Shown: positions 17,500-25,136 of the stretch, one piece after another
How positions within the stretch are numbered: position 1 is the first letter of the stretch
Layout of the letters: every line of letters starts with the position of its first letter
Assembly (NCBI GenBank): GCA_017539025.1
Contig: JAFYHT010000020.1
Location: 1 to 64,000 of the forward strand
Direction: 5' to 3'
DNA from: Erysipelotrichaceae bacterium
GTDB lineage: Bacteria; Bacillota_I; Bacilli_A; Erysipelotrichales; Erysipelotrichaceae
DNA length: 64,000 bases
The notes under the pieces: generated by a model
Told to the model about the DNA's origin: nothing
The model's database searches: none
What the model saw: only the letters and a program-made list of their open reading frames with translations
Position numbers and translations under genes: made by a program

Positions 17500-18465
17500 A
17501 TGCCATTAGTTACATCTAAAGAAATGTTTGAGAAAGCATATAACGGCGGTTATGCGATCGGTGCTTTCAATGTCAACAACATGGAGATCATTCAGGGTAT
17601 CACTGAAGCTGCAAAAGAATGCAACGCTCCGGTCATCCTTCAGGTTTCCAAAGGCGCAAGAGCTTATGCCAACAGGACTTATCTGATCAAACTGGTAGAA
17701 GCTGCGTGCATTGAAACAGGTTTACCAATCGTTTTACACCTCGACCATGGTGACAGCTTCGAAACATGTAAATCATGTATCGATGACGGTTTCACATCAG
17801 TCATGATCGATGCTTCTTCAAAACCTTTCGAAGAGAACATCGCTATCACAAAACAGGTCGTTGAATACGCACACGCTCACGGCGTCGTCGTAGAAGCTGA
17901 GCTTGGTACTCTGGCAGGTGTTGAAGATGAAGTCGTCGTATCTGCTGAAGATTCATCTTACACAAAACCGGAAGACGTCGAAGAATTCGTCAAGAGAACA
18001 GGCTGCGACTCCCTGGCTATCGCCATCGGTACTTCTCACGGTGCTTACAAGTTCAAACCTGAACAGTGCACAAGAAATGAAGAAGGCATCCTGGTACCTC
18101 CACCACTCAGATTCGACATCCTCGAAGAAGTCTCAAAGAGACTCCCTGGCTTCCCGATCGTATTACACGGTTCTTCATCTGTTCCGCAGGAATGGGTCAA
18201 GATCATCAACGAAAACGGCGGCAAGATGCCTGATGCAGTAGGTGTTCCAGAGGATCAGCTGAGAGAAGCTTCAAAACTCGCTGTCTGCAAGATCAACATC
18301 GACTCAGACCTCCGTCTCGCTATGACCGGTACGATCCGTCAGTTCTTCAATGAACATCCGGAGAAGTTCGACCCGAGAGAATATCTCAAACCGGCAAGAG
18401 AAAACATCAAACAGCTTGTCAAACACAAGATCGTTGATGTATTAGGCTGCGACAATAAGATCTAA
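17500..18465 (+). CDS. fba: Class II fructose-bisphosphate aldolase
   Basis: Zinc-dependent cleavage of fructose 1,6-bisphosphate in glycolysis. 321 residues from the ATG with a good Shine-Dalgarno; a longer frame from an upstream TTG would run through the promoter. Zinc and catalytic motifs include LHLDHGDSFE (catalytic Asp and zinc His), EAELGTLAGVED, AIGTSHGAYKF and VLHGSSSVP, and NIDSDLRLA binds phosphate. A terminator follows directly. Together with pfkA and gap it shows glycolysis genes scattered across the window. Confidence 0.96.
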   Translation: MPLVTSKEMFEKAYNGGYAIGAFNVNNMEIIQGITEAAKECNAPVILQVSKGARAYANRTYLIKLVEAACIETGLPIVLHLDHGDSFETCKSCIDDGFTSVMIDASSKPFEENIAITKQVVEYAHAHGVVVEAELGTLAGVEDEVVVSAEDSSYTKPEDVEEFVKRTGCDSLAIAIGTSHGAYKFKPEQCTRNEEGILVPPPLRFDILEEVSKRLPGFPIVLHGSSSVPQEWVKIINENGGKMPDAVGVPEDQLREASKLAVCKINIDSDLRLAMTGTIRQFFNEHPEKFDPREYLKPARENIKQLVKHKIVDVLGCDNKI

Positions 18466-18478
18466 TCTTGAAATAATG

Positions 18479-18508
18479 ACGGTGCAGTAACAACTGCACC
18501 GTTTTTAT
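18479..18508 (+). terminator. Terminator of fba
   Basis: A perfect 10-bp stem (18479-18488 with 18493-18502) with a four-base loop is followed by TTTTATTTT. Confidence 0.9.
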
Positions 18509-18519
18509 TTTGTCTTGAT

Positions 18520-19077
18520 TTAATGCTGATACTTATCTTTCAACATCTTCAGCTTGCTTCCGCAATGGCTGATCAGATAGACATAGACACAGAACATGAA
18601 CGCGAAGAAGATCCCGATAAATGTCCACCAAGGCCCTGTAAATTCCCCAGACAGGAAACGCCAGAAATTCGGGATGACACAGCACAAGAATATAATAGCC
18701 AGCGGGATCATCCTCGTCTTGACGATCGCCGAGATCAAGTCGACCCTGGACGCATCATCAGAGAACAGTTCTCCCTCTTCCTTCGACTCGATGACATCTG
18801 CGTCTTTGCGGAAATAATGCCAGCCAAAGCACTTTCCGAAATATTCCCAACCGAAATCCTTCAACATCTGTAAGTAAGTCTCGTCCTCTACGACATCATT
18901 CCTGTAGTCCAGTCTGTAGATGACATCCTTCGGTTCGCAGCTTTCAAAATAGTAGAAACAAGGAGGTGTCATCCTGGTGATCTTCCAGCCGTTTCTGTGC
19001 TGATCTCTAAGCCACTGTTCTTCTTCCAGATAGTCCGCAACTGTATAAAATCTGATTTCTCTTTTCGTCATTTTCAT
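18520..19077 (-). CDS. DUF2812 membrane protein
   Basis: 185 residues. The N-terminal ~100 residues show the DUF2812 pattern (EEEQWLRDQHRNGWKI, CEPKDVIYRLDY, LKDFGWEYFGKCFGWHYFRK). Two hydrophobic helices follow near 120-140 and 145-168. DUF2812 proteins are regularly encoded after a PadR repressor, as here, with a 4-base overlap; their biochemical role is unknown. An envelope-stress or transport accessory role is only a guess. Confidence 0.85.
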   Translation of the reverse strand: MKMTKREIRFYTVADYLEEEQWLRDQHRNGWKITRMTPPCFYYFESCEPKDVIYRLDYRNDVVEDETYLQMLKDFGWEYFGKCFGWHYFRKDADVIESKEEGELFSDDASRVDLISAIVKTRMIPLAIIFLCCVIPNFWRFLSGEFTGPWWTFIGIFFAFMFCVYVYLISHCGSKLKMLKDKYQH

Positions 19078-19385
19078 TCTCCTTCGATGTTTCGATACAG
19101 ACGTCTGATCCTTGCGATCTCCGTATCAAGAACTTCTTTTCCCAATTCCGTGATCTGATAGAGCCTGCGCTTGTCTTCTTCGCGGCAGAAACTGATCAGA
19201 CCGTCCTTTTCCATCTTTGACAGTGTGCCATACATCGTACCTGCACCGATCACCACTTCCCCATTTGTCATCTGTTTGACCTGCTGAGAGATCCCATAAC
19301 CGTGTTGGGGCTGTCTCAGACAGTAGAGGATGTAGAAACCCGATTCCGTCATTGGCACATAAATCCGTTTTATCTTATCTTCCAT
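19074..19385 (-). CDS. PadR-family transcriptional repressor
   Basis: 103 residues of winged-helix type: FYILYCLRQPQHGYGISQQVK, then GAGTMYGTLSKMEKDGLI (recognition helix region) and RRLYQITELGKEVL (wing). It is the short PadR type with a reduced C-terminal dimer helix. It is the first gene of the padR-DUF2812 unit and very probably represses itself through the repeated palindromes overlapping its promoter. Confidence 0.92.
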   Translation of the reverse strand: MEDKIKRIYVPMTESGFYILYCLRQPQHGYGISQQVKQMTNGEVVIGAGTMYGTLSKMEKDGLISFCREEDKRRLYQITELGKEVLDTEIARIRRLYRNIEGE

Positions 19386-19403
19386 AATTCACCTCTATTG
19401 AAC

Positions 19404-19456
19404 CTCGATATATCGTACTTCGATATAATTATATCGAGCTTCGATATATGTGTCAA
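19404..19456 (-). promoter_or_regulatory. Consensus promoter with overlapping PadR operator palindromes
   Basis: On the minus strand TTGACA (plus 19451-19456) is spaced 17 bases from TATAAT (plus 19428-19433), a full consensus sigma-A promoter. A perfect 18-bp palindrome, TCGATATAATTATATCGA, spans 19420-19437 and covers the -10. A second palindrome CGATATATCG (19406-19415) follows, and a half site CTTCGATATA (19439-19448) lies in the spacer. Such a strong promoter covered by repeats fits an autorepressed PadR operon. Confidence 0.8.
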
Positions 19457-19465
19457 CATCTTTTT

Positions 19466-19497
19466 ATAAAAAATGACATTCATTATCTGAATGTCAT
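19466..19497 (-). terminator. Terminator of the HAD-ispF-GNAT unit
   Basis: A 10-bp stem (19473-19482 with 19488-19497) is followed on the minus strand by TTTTTTATA. It separates this unit from the padR promoter. Confidence 0.85.
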
Positions 19498-19501
19498 AAT
19501 T

Positions 19502-19945
19502 TCATTTCATTTTCTTGAACAGTCTCGCACTCCAGAAATCCATTCCCAGGTGTTCGATATAGAAACGTAGGATCGCCTGATAGTTTTTCGTAGCGGTAGA
19601 CAAGGTCAGATAATCGACATCCACCTTTTCTTCCATGTATTCAAACAGCTTCCTTCCGACTCCCTTATCCCGATACTCTGGCTTCACATAGATCTCCATG
19701 ACCTCAAAACACTTCTTGCCTTCTTCGATCACAGAACTGTGTTTCTCCTGTACTTCCTCATATCCGAAGAGATAGCCCAGGATCTCATCATTCTCTTTCG
19801 CCAGAAAGATCCGGTTTCCTTGAATATCTTCTTTCTGATTTCTTCGATATCCATGGCAACTGTTTTCTTTCTCCCAGTCGATCGACATCGAGATCAGTTC
19901 TTCCAATACTTCTTCAGACAGTTTTGTTTCTTCGATATACATCAT
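19502..19945 (-). CDS. GNAT-family N-acetyltransferase
   Basis: 147 residues of GNAT fold: the acetyl-CoA-binding motif A is VKPEYRDKGVGRKLFEYM, preceded by a strand ending in EVMEIY. The substrate is unknown. The start overlaps the end of ispF by 4 bases, making it the last gene of a three-gene unit closed by a terminator. Confidence 0.85.
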   Translation of the reverse strand: MMYIEETKLSEEVLEELISMSIDWEKENSCHGYRRNQKEDIQGNRIFLAKENDEILGYLFGYEEVQEKHSSVIEEGKKCFEVMEIYVKPEYRDKGVGRKLFEYMEEKVDVDYLTLSTATKNYQAILRFYIEHLGMDFWSARLFKKMK

Positions 19946-20415
19946 TTCTTTTCAATCAGGCAGACCGCTTCAGCCATGGCACCCTCACCGTTTCCGATAA
20001 AGCCCATGCCCTCTGCACAAGTCGCCTTGACATTGACCTTTGAAACATCGCAATGAAGATGAGTTGCGATATTTTCTCTCATCTGGTCGATATAAGGAGC
20101 CATCTTCGGTCTTTCGATGATGATCAGGGAATCGATGTTGACGACATCATAGCCGTTTTCTTCCAGCATCTCATATGTCCTGTCTAATAATACCAAAGAT
20201 GAAATATCCTTGAATTCAGGACTCTTATCCGAAAAATGCGTACCGATATCCTTTAAACCCATGGCGCCGATCAGTGATTCGATGATCGCATGAAGTAACA
20301 CATCCGCATCGGAATGTCCCAACAAGCCCTTTTCATAAGGGATCTTCACACCGCCGATGATCAGGTCTCTGCCCTCCACCAGACGATGGATATCTTTTGA
20401 CTGTCCTATCCTCAT
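19942..20415 (-). CDS. ispF: 2-C-methyl-D-erythritol 2,4-cyclodiphosphate synthase
   Basis: Makes the cyclic diphosphate intermediate of the non-mevalonate (MEP) isoprenoid pathway. 157 residues, the normal length. Zinc ligands DIH are at 8-10, and GHSDADVLLHAI and GNGEGAMAEAVCLI are family motifs. It implies that this organism makes isoprenoids through the MEP route. It overlaps both neighbours by 4 bases. Confidence 0.96.
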   Translation of the reverse strand: MRIGQSKDIHRLVEGRDLIIGGVKIPYEKGLLGHSDADVLLHAIIESLIGAMGLKDIGTHFSDKSPEFKDISSLVLLDRTYEMLEENGYDVVNIDSLIIIERPKMAPYIDQMRENIATHLHCDVSKVNVKATCAEGMGFIGNGEGAMAEAVCLIEKK

Positions 20416-21038
20416 ATCAATTCAACCTCTCTGATATCATCTACTACTTTATCCCACTTTTTCAACAATACATCCTTTGCCTGGTGGCCATTCGCCACTA
20501 GGACACAATCAACGCCCATAGCTTTGGCTGTTTCCAGGTCATGCAAGGTATCGCCGATCATCATGCAGTCACTTGGATCCTTATCTGCGATCCATTCCAG
20601 TGCGATATCGATCTTGGAACCCGCATAAATATTGTCGATCCCCAATACTTCATCGAAGTATCCTTCGATCCCCAGCTCTTTCAGCTGCTTTTTCAGCTCG
20701 ATCAGACTCGATGCGCTTAAAAGGATATTCCGATTCCCCTTTTCACGATTCTTTTTCAGGAATTCTATGACTCCTTCATGTACGCTGTATTCATCTTTCA
20801 AGGCACAATACCAGTCAAACCAGTAACGTCCGACTTCCTCGTAGGAATTCTTCGACCAGTCAAATCCGACATTTTCATAGTATTTCTGGACCGGAAAGGT
20901 AAAGGCATGGAGATATTCATCCAAAGTCAGAGGCCCTCTTTCAAGACCATATTTCTCGATCGTCAGATTTTCCGCCTTCAGACAGACGCCCACATCATCC
21001 AGGATCGTACCGTTGAAATCATAGATCACATATTTCAT
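20412..21038 (-). CDS. HAD-family hydrolase
   Basis: A phosphoglycolate-phosphatase-like HAD enzyme of 208 residues from the preferred ATG (MKYVIYDFNGTILDD). Motif I is DFNGT, with Asn in place of the usual second Asp; this variant is common in a HAD subgroup. Motif II is ILLSASS, and motif III/IV MIGDTLHDLETAKAMG. A longer frame from an upstream TTG would start inside the -10 box, so it is rejected. The promoter is of the leaderless type. Confidence 0.88.
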   Translation of the reverse strand: MKYVIYDFNGTILDDVGVCLKAENLTIEKYGLERGPLTLDEYLHAFTFPVQKYYENVGFDWSKNSYEEVGRYWFDWYCALKDEYSVHEGVIEFLKKNREKGNRNILLSASSLIELKKQLKELGIEGYFDEVLGIDNIYAGSKIDIALEWIADKDPSDCMMIGDTLHDLETAKAMGVDCVLVANGHQAKDVLLKKWDKVVDDIREVELI

Positions 21039-21044
21039 GGCACT

Positions 21045-21050
21045 ATTATA
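21045..21050 (-). promoter_or_regulatory. -10 box of the HAD-ispF-GNAT unit, leaderless
   Basis: TGTATAAT on the minus strand (hexamer at plus 21045-21050) lies exactly six bases before the ATG at 21038. It is embedded just downstream of the rpoE terminator. Confidence 0.68.
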
Positions 21051-21051
21051 C

Positions 21052-21077
21052 AAAAAAAAGACTCCTTAAGAGTCTTT
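21052..21077 (-). terminator. Terminator of rpoE
   Basis: An 8-bp stem (21057-21064 with 21070-21077) touches the rpoE stop codon and is followed by a long T run on the minus strand. Confidence 0.85.
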
Positions 21078-21390
21078 AATATTCGTCGTTATCGATCGTA
21101 ATATCCGGATCTTCTTCGCCCTCTTCCGGCTCATCGTCATCCAGTTCGATCTCAGAAAGATCAACATGTGATTCCGCGAACTTGCGACGCTCGATGAGAT
21201 CCCACTTGTTGTCTTTCAATGAAGCGAATCTCGAATCAAACGTCAGATCAGAATAGAACTGGGCAACCTTGTCGTTGGAAGCTCCATACAGTCTTGAGAC
21301 TTCTTCCCAAAGTTTTGAGAACTGTACTGCACGCTTTTTCTTTGAAATGACATCATACGCGATGTCTGTCATAGATTTAGCACTGGCCAT
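21076..21390 (-). CDS. rpoE: DNA-directed RNA polymerase subunit delta
   Basis: 104 residues. The N-terminal HARE-HTH domain reads MTDIAYDVISKKKRAVQFSK and FYSDLTFDSRF. The C-terminal ~35 residues are strongly acidic (DLSEIELDDDEPEEGEEDPD), the flexible tail that displaces nucleic acid from RNA polymerase. The tail is shorter than in Bacillus. There is no nearby Shine-Dalgarno (GGAG is 17 bases away). A TATAAA lies 11 bases before the ATG, so the leader is very short. Confidence 0.92.
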   Translation of the reverse strand: MASAKSMTDIAYDVISKKKRAVQFSKLWEEVSRLYGASNDKVAQFYSDLTFDSRFASLKDNKWDLIERRKFAESHVDLSEIELDDDEPEEGEEDPDITIDNDEY

Positions 21391-21410
21391 TTTTACTACT
21401 TTTTATACTC

Positions 21411-21758
21411 CTAGCAATACTTAATTTTTATAATCCTCTCCTCGTCATTAACGAGGTAATGCATAACTAATATATCACCATCTGCACTAAAGTCAACTAC
21501 TTTAACATCAAATCTTACAATTCCTTCTGTACTTGTGATCTTGGCATAAAGATTTGACTTCAGATGCAGCTCCAGGAGATGATCTTCATCCTGTCTGAAG
21601 AAGCACAAACCGTCATCATAGATACACATTTCACACAAAGAACCTTCATTATCGGTGTAAGAAAAGCAATTTCTGTCGCTGATATCTTCGACAAGGACCT
21701 CATCGAAGTACCCGCTAGCCGGATTAGAAAGTGATACCTTAGCTTTCATTAAATCCAT
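21411..21758 (-). CDS. DUF1934 beta-barrel protein (YwiB-like)
   Basis: 115 residues of mostly beta strands in the DUF1934/YwiB pattern, a small calycin-like barrel of unknown ligand. In Bacillus the ywiB gene also lies close to rpoE, which supports the call. The start is uncertain: ATG at 21758 or an in-frame ATG at 21749. TATAAA lies immediately upstream, so a very short or absent leader is likely. It is divergent from murD. Confidence 0.75.
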   Translation of the reverse strand: MDLMKAKVSLSNPASGYFDEVLVEDISDRNCFSYTDNEGSLCEMCIYDDGLCFFRQDEDHLLELHLKSNLYAKITSTEGIVRFDVKVVDFSADGDILVMHYLVNDEERIIKIKYC

Positions 21759-21808
21759 TTTTATACAATCATTTCAATAAGTCAATAATAATGATAGAAT
21801 TTATTCGT

Positions 21809-23146
21809 ATGAAATACCAAAATAAAAAAGTACTGGTCATCGGCCTGGCAAGGTCCGGAATGGCAGCCATCAAAGTACTGCATAAACTGGGTGCGATCAT
21901 CTTCCTTTCCGAAAGAAAAGAAGTACCTGAAAACGAAAAAAAGATACTGGAAGACATGGGAGTGACCATCTATGATCAGGATATGTCGGTCTTTGAAAAA
22001 GACTACGACCTGGTCATCAAGAACCCCGGTGTCCCGCCCATTTCTCCGATCGTAAAAAGACTGGAAGAAAGAAATATTCCGATCATCACCGAGATCGAAC
22101 TGGCCTTTAATGTGTCAAAATCTCAGCACTACATTGCGATCACCGGCACCAATGGCAAGACCACGACGACCACGATCGTATACGAACTGTTGAAGAGCGC
22201 ATTCAAGGAAAAAGCTCTTGTCGGCGGAAATATCGGTACGCCATTATGTGAACTGGTCCTCGATCACGATCTGATGAATGAGGAAGGATACTACATCTCT
22301 TTGGAGATCTCCAATCATCAGCTGGTCGACATCGACACATTCCGCCCACAGATCGCTACGATCATCAATCTGACTCCCGACCATCTGGAAACGATGGGCT
22401 CTCTGGACGCCTACTACAAGTCCAAAACGGAAGTCTATCGCAATATGAAAGAAGATGACATCTTCATCCTGAATGAAGATGATGAAGTATTGAAAGAGTA
22501 CATCGAAAGATATCCGATCCATTGTCAGATCCAGGGCTTTTCCTTAGACAGAAAAGACAGCTATGGCCATATCGAAGACGGATACATGGTGATCAATGAT
22601 GAAAAAGTCTTGCCTCTGGAATGCATCCGCCTGGTTGGAAAACACAACAGGCAGAACATCATCATCGCCATCATGGCAGCCAAAGCCTTAGGGATCTCAA
22701 ATGAAGACATCGTCTCTACGATCTCAGATTTCAAAGGCGTTGAACACCGCATTGAATTTGTCAGAGAGTTAAATGGTGTAAAATACTATAACGACTCCAA
22801 AGGTACCAATACCGACGCCACCATTACAGCTCTTGATTCCTTTGAAAAAGGTGTTATCCTGTTGGTTGGCGGCTATGAAAAAGGTCTCGACATGTCCGAG
22901 ATGAGAAAACACCTGAGTTGTGTCAAAAAGATCATCGGATACGGCGCTGCCGGACATCGCATCGCCCATGACTTGATCGAAGATCCAATCGTCGTCTCTG
23001 ACCTGAAGCAAGCCCTTGACGAGGCAAACAAGATCGCAGAAAGCGGAGATATCGTCTTACTTTCCCCGACAACATCGAGCTTCGATCAGTATTCCGGATA
23101 CGAAGAAAGAGGACGCCACTTCAAACAGCTGGTCAATTCATTATGA
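21809..23146 (+). CDS. murD: UDP-N-acetylmuramoylalanine-D-glutamate ligase
   Basis: Adds D-glutamate to the growing peptidoglycan precursor; cytoplasmic. 445 residues from the preferred ATG. The N-terminal nucleotide-sugar domain starts VLVIGLARSGMA. The ATPase P-loop GTNGKTTT is at 112-119, YYNDSKGTNTDAT is a Mur ligase hallmark, and LLSPTTSSFDQY is close to the C-terminus. No Shine-Dalgarno is present; TAGAAT lies 8 bases before the ATG. It is followed by murI with a 4-base overlap, which supplies the D-glutamate. Confidence 0.95.
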   Translation: MKYQNKKVLVIGLARSGMAAIKVLHKLGAIIFLSERKEVPENEKKILEDMGVTIYDQDMSVFEKDYDLVIKNPGVPPISPIVKRLEERNIPIITEIELAFNVSKSQHYIAITGTNGKTTTTTIVYELLKSAFKEKALVGGNIGTPLCELVLDHDLMNEEGYYISLEISNHQLVDIDTFRPQIATIINLTPDHLETMGSLDAYYKSKTEVYRNMKEDDIFILNEDDEVLKEYIERYPIHCQIQGFSLDRKDSYGHIEDGYMVINDEKVLPLECIRLVGKHNRQNIIIAIMAAKALGISNEDIVSTISDFKGVEHRIEFVRELNGVKYYNDSKGTNTDATITALDSFEKGVILLVGGYEKGLDMSEMRKHLSCVKKIIGYGAAGHRIAHDLIEDPIVVSDLKQALDEANKIAESGDIVLLSPTTSSFDQYSGYEERGRHFKQLVNSL

Positions 23147-23934
23147 GTAAGAAATACATCGGCGTTTTTGACTCCGGTTTAGGAGGATTAACGACCGTAA
23201 AAGAGATCATCAGACAGCTTCCCGATGAAAACATCGTCTTTTTAGGTGATACGCTCCATATGCCTTATGGAAACAAAACAACGGAAGAGATCATCTCCTA
23301 CTCTTTGGAAAACGTCGAAGTATTGAAACAATACGATCTCAAAGCGATCGTCATCGCCTGCAATACATCCGATGCCAATGCCAGAGAAGTGCTGAAGAAA
23401 TACAATGAAGACATTCCGATCTTCGGCGTCATCAATGCAGCCGCTTTACAGGCAGATGAACTCAGCGTCAATCACCGCATCGGTATCATCGCAACAAAGT
23501 CGACAGTCGATTCGGGAAAATACGTCGAAGCTCTTCATTCTTTAAATAAGAAAAACAGAGTCTATCCGATCGCCTGTCCGAAACTTGTCCCGATGATCGA
23601 AAAAGGAATGTTTCTGTCAGATCCAAAACAGATGAAAGAGACCCTGGCGGAATATCTTGAACCGTTAAAAGAAAAAGACATCGATACCCTGATCCTTGGC
23701 TGTACTCACTACGACATCCTCTGGAATCTTTCAAAAGAGATCATGCCGGGGCTGATGATCGTCTCCTCTTCCCGTTGCGTCGTCGCAGAATTAAAGAGAT
23801 ATCTCAAGGAAAACGATCTCTTAAGCAAAAATAAAAAAGCGCAGCGTATCTACATGGTCACTTCCGATCCGGAAGACTTTGAAAAGACAGCTGCGCTATT
23901 GATCGATGATATAGAAATCAAAAGAATCGCCTAG
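23143..23934 (+). CDS. murI: Glutamate racemase
   Basis: Makes D-glutamate for peptidoglycan. 263 residues with both catalytic cysteines, C73 in VIACNTSDA and C187 in LGCTHYDIL, and the substrate-binding DSGLGGLT at 10-17. Translational coupling to murD (ATGA overlap) places the D-Glu source and its user in one mRNA. Confidence 0.96.
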   Translation: MSKKYIGVFDSGLGGLTTVKEIIRQLPDENIVFLGDTLHMPYGNKTTEEIISYSLENVEVLKQYDLKAIVIACNTSDANAREVLKKYNEDIPIFGVINAAALQADELSVNHRIGIIATKSTVDSGKYVEALHSLNKKNRVYPIACPKLVPMIEKGMFLSDPKQMKETLAEYLEPLKEKDIDTLILGCTHYDILWNLSKEIMPGLMIVSSSRCVVAELKRYLKENDLLSKNKKAQRIYMVTSDPEDFEKTAALLIDDIEIKRIA

Positions 23935-23947
23935 GCGATTCTTTCAT
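23921..23947. terminator. Bidirectional terminator murI / rubrerythrin
   Basis: A perfect 24-base palindrome (23921-23944) contains the murI stop codon. It lies between convergent genes, 4 bases from the rubrerythrin stop. Confidence 0.75.
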
Positions 23948-23948
23948 T

Positions 23949-24488
23949 TTAATAATTCTCAGCGTTGACTTCGAAGTATGACTGCGGATGATTGCATGTC
24001 GGGCAGACTTCCGGAGCAGCCGTGCCGATCACGATGTGACCGCAGTTGCGGCATTCCCAGATCCTGACGGAACCCTTTTCAAATACTTCCTTGTTTTCTA
24101 CGTTGTAAAGTAAAGATCTGTATCTTTCCTCGTGATGTTTCTCGATCGCACCAACGAGTCTGAATTTCGCTGCCAGCTCAGGGAAACCCTCTTCTTCAGC
24201 TGTCTTTGCGAAACCTTCATACATATCAGTCCACTCATAGTTTTCACCATCGGCTGCCGCCTTCAGGTTGTCAGCAGTAGAACCGATACCTTCCAGTTCC
24301 TTGAACCACATCTTGGCGTGTTCTTTTTCGTTCTCAGCCGTTTTTAAGAAGATCGCAGCGATCTGCTCGAAACCGTCTTTCTTTGCCTTGGAAGCGAAAT
24401 AAGTGTACTTATTCCTTGCCTGAGATTCTCCGGCAAAAGCAGCTTCCAGGTTCTTTTCTGTCTTTGTTCCTGCGTATTTATTAGCCAT
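23949..24488 (-). CDS. rbr: Rubrerythrin
   Basis: A peroxide-scavenging non-haem iron protein of anaerobes; 179 residues. The N-terminal ferritin-like domain carries the diiron ligand helices ([40 protein letters not shown]). The C-terminal rubredoxin domain has two CxxC-type pairs ([21 protein letters not shown]). The Shine-Dalgarno AAAGGAG is well placed, and the promoter gives a normal leader. A single gene. Confidence 0.96.
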   Translation of the reverse strand: MANKYAGTKTEKNLEAAFAGESQARNKYTYFASKAKKDGFEQIAAIFLKTAENEKEHAKMWFKELEGIGSTADNLKAAADGENYEWTDMYEGFAKTAEEEGFPELAAKFRLVGAIEKHHEERYRSLLYNVENKEVFEKGSVRIWECRNCGHIVIGTAAPEVCPTCNHPQSYFEVNAENY

Positions 24489-24557
24489 AGTTTTCTCCTT
24501 TTTTTCTTCTCTAAGTTCAGTATAATATTTTGCCTATCCAAAGTAAAACGAAGTGCC

Positions 24558-25136
24558 CTATTTCGTACCGGTCATGAAACGAACTTTCAGTTCATAGATG
24601 AGATCTTTCCTGTCAATGATGATCAACACCACAAACAAGAGGAAAGAAGCTGCCAGAAAGGCAAAAGCGATCCAGTTCTCGATCGGCCAGCTGTGGATGG
24701 AATAAGGGATCGCGATCAGATTCAGCAAACCCAGCCAAGTGATCGAAAGCAGATGTCTGTGTTTCCTGTCATAAGTCGCATAGTATATCACCAGCATGAT
24801 CAGCAGATCTCCAAACAGTACGATCGGAATGACTGTTTCCGCCCACCCGGAAGCCAGGAAACGATCGATCAGGATCAGTAAGACCACGATATAGAAACTC
24901 AGCTTGCCAAAGTGAGAAAAGACTGAGAATTCCACCAGACGCACCGAAAAGATCAAGCGCCAGGTAGAAAACAGCGACCAGACGACGATGATACTCCAGG
25001 CTTTCCCTTTGACAAGCACATTGACAAGGGCGCAGACAAAAGCAGCTGCCAGGAATAAGATCCTGACGATATCCCTCATGACGCGATAGAAAGATGACTG
25101 ACGTTCCGGGATCGGATAGATGATCTTAGGATTCAT
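24558..25136 (-). CDS. Multi-pass membrane protein (DUF6320-like)
   Basis: 192 residues with six or so hydrophobic helices and a basic C-terminus. The N-terminal segment MNPKIIYPIPERQSSFYR and the Trp/Leu-rich helices resemble the DUF6320 integral membrane proteins that accompany condensation-type acyltransferases. The ATG at 25136 follows AGGGAG with a 7-base gap and is preferred over an upstream GTG. It overlaps the acyltransferase gene by 11 bases, so the two proteins probably work together. No function is established. Confidence 0.7.
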   Translation of the reverse strand: MNPKIIYPIPERQSSFYRVMRDIVRILFLAAAFVCALVNVLVKGKAWSIIVVWSLFSTWRLIFSVRLVEFSVFSHFGKLSFYIVVLLILIDRFLASGWAETVIPIVLFGDLLIMLVIYYATYDRKHRHLLSITWLGLLNLIAIPYSIHSWPIENWIAFAFLAASFLLFVVLIIIDRKDLIYELKVRFMTGTK

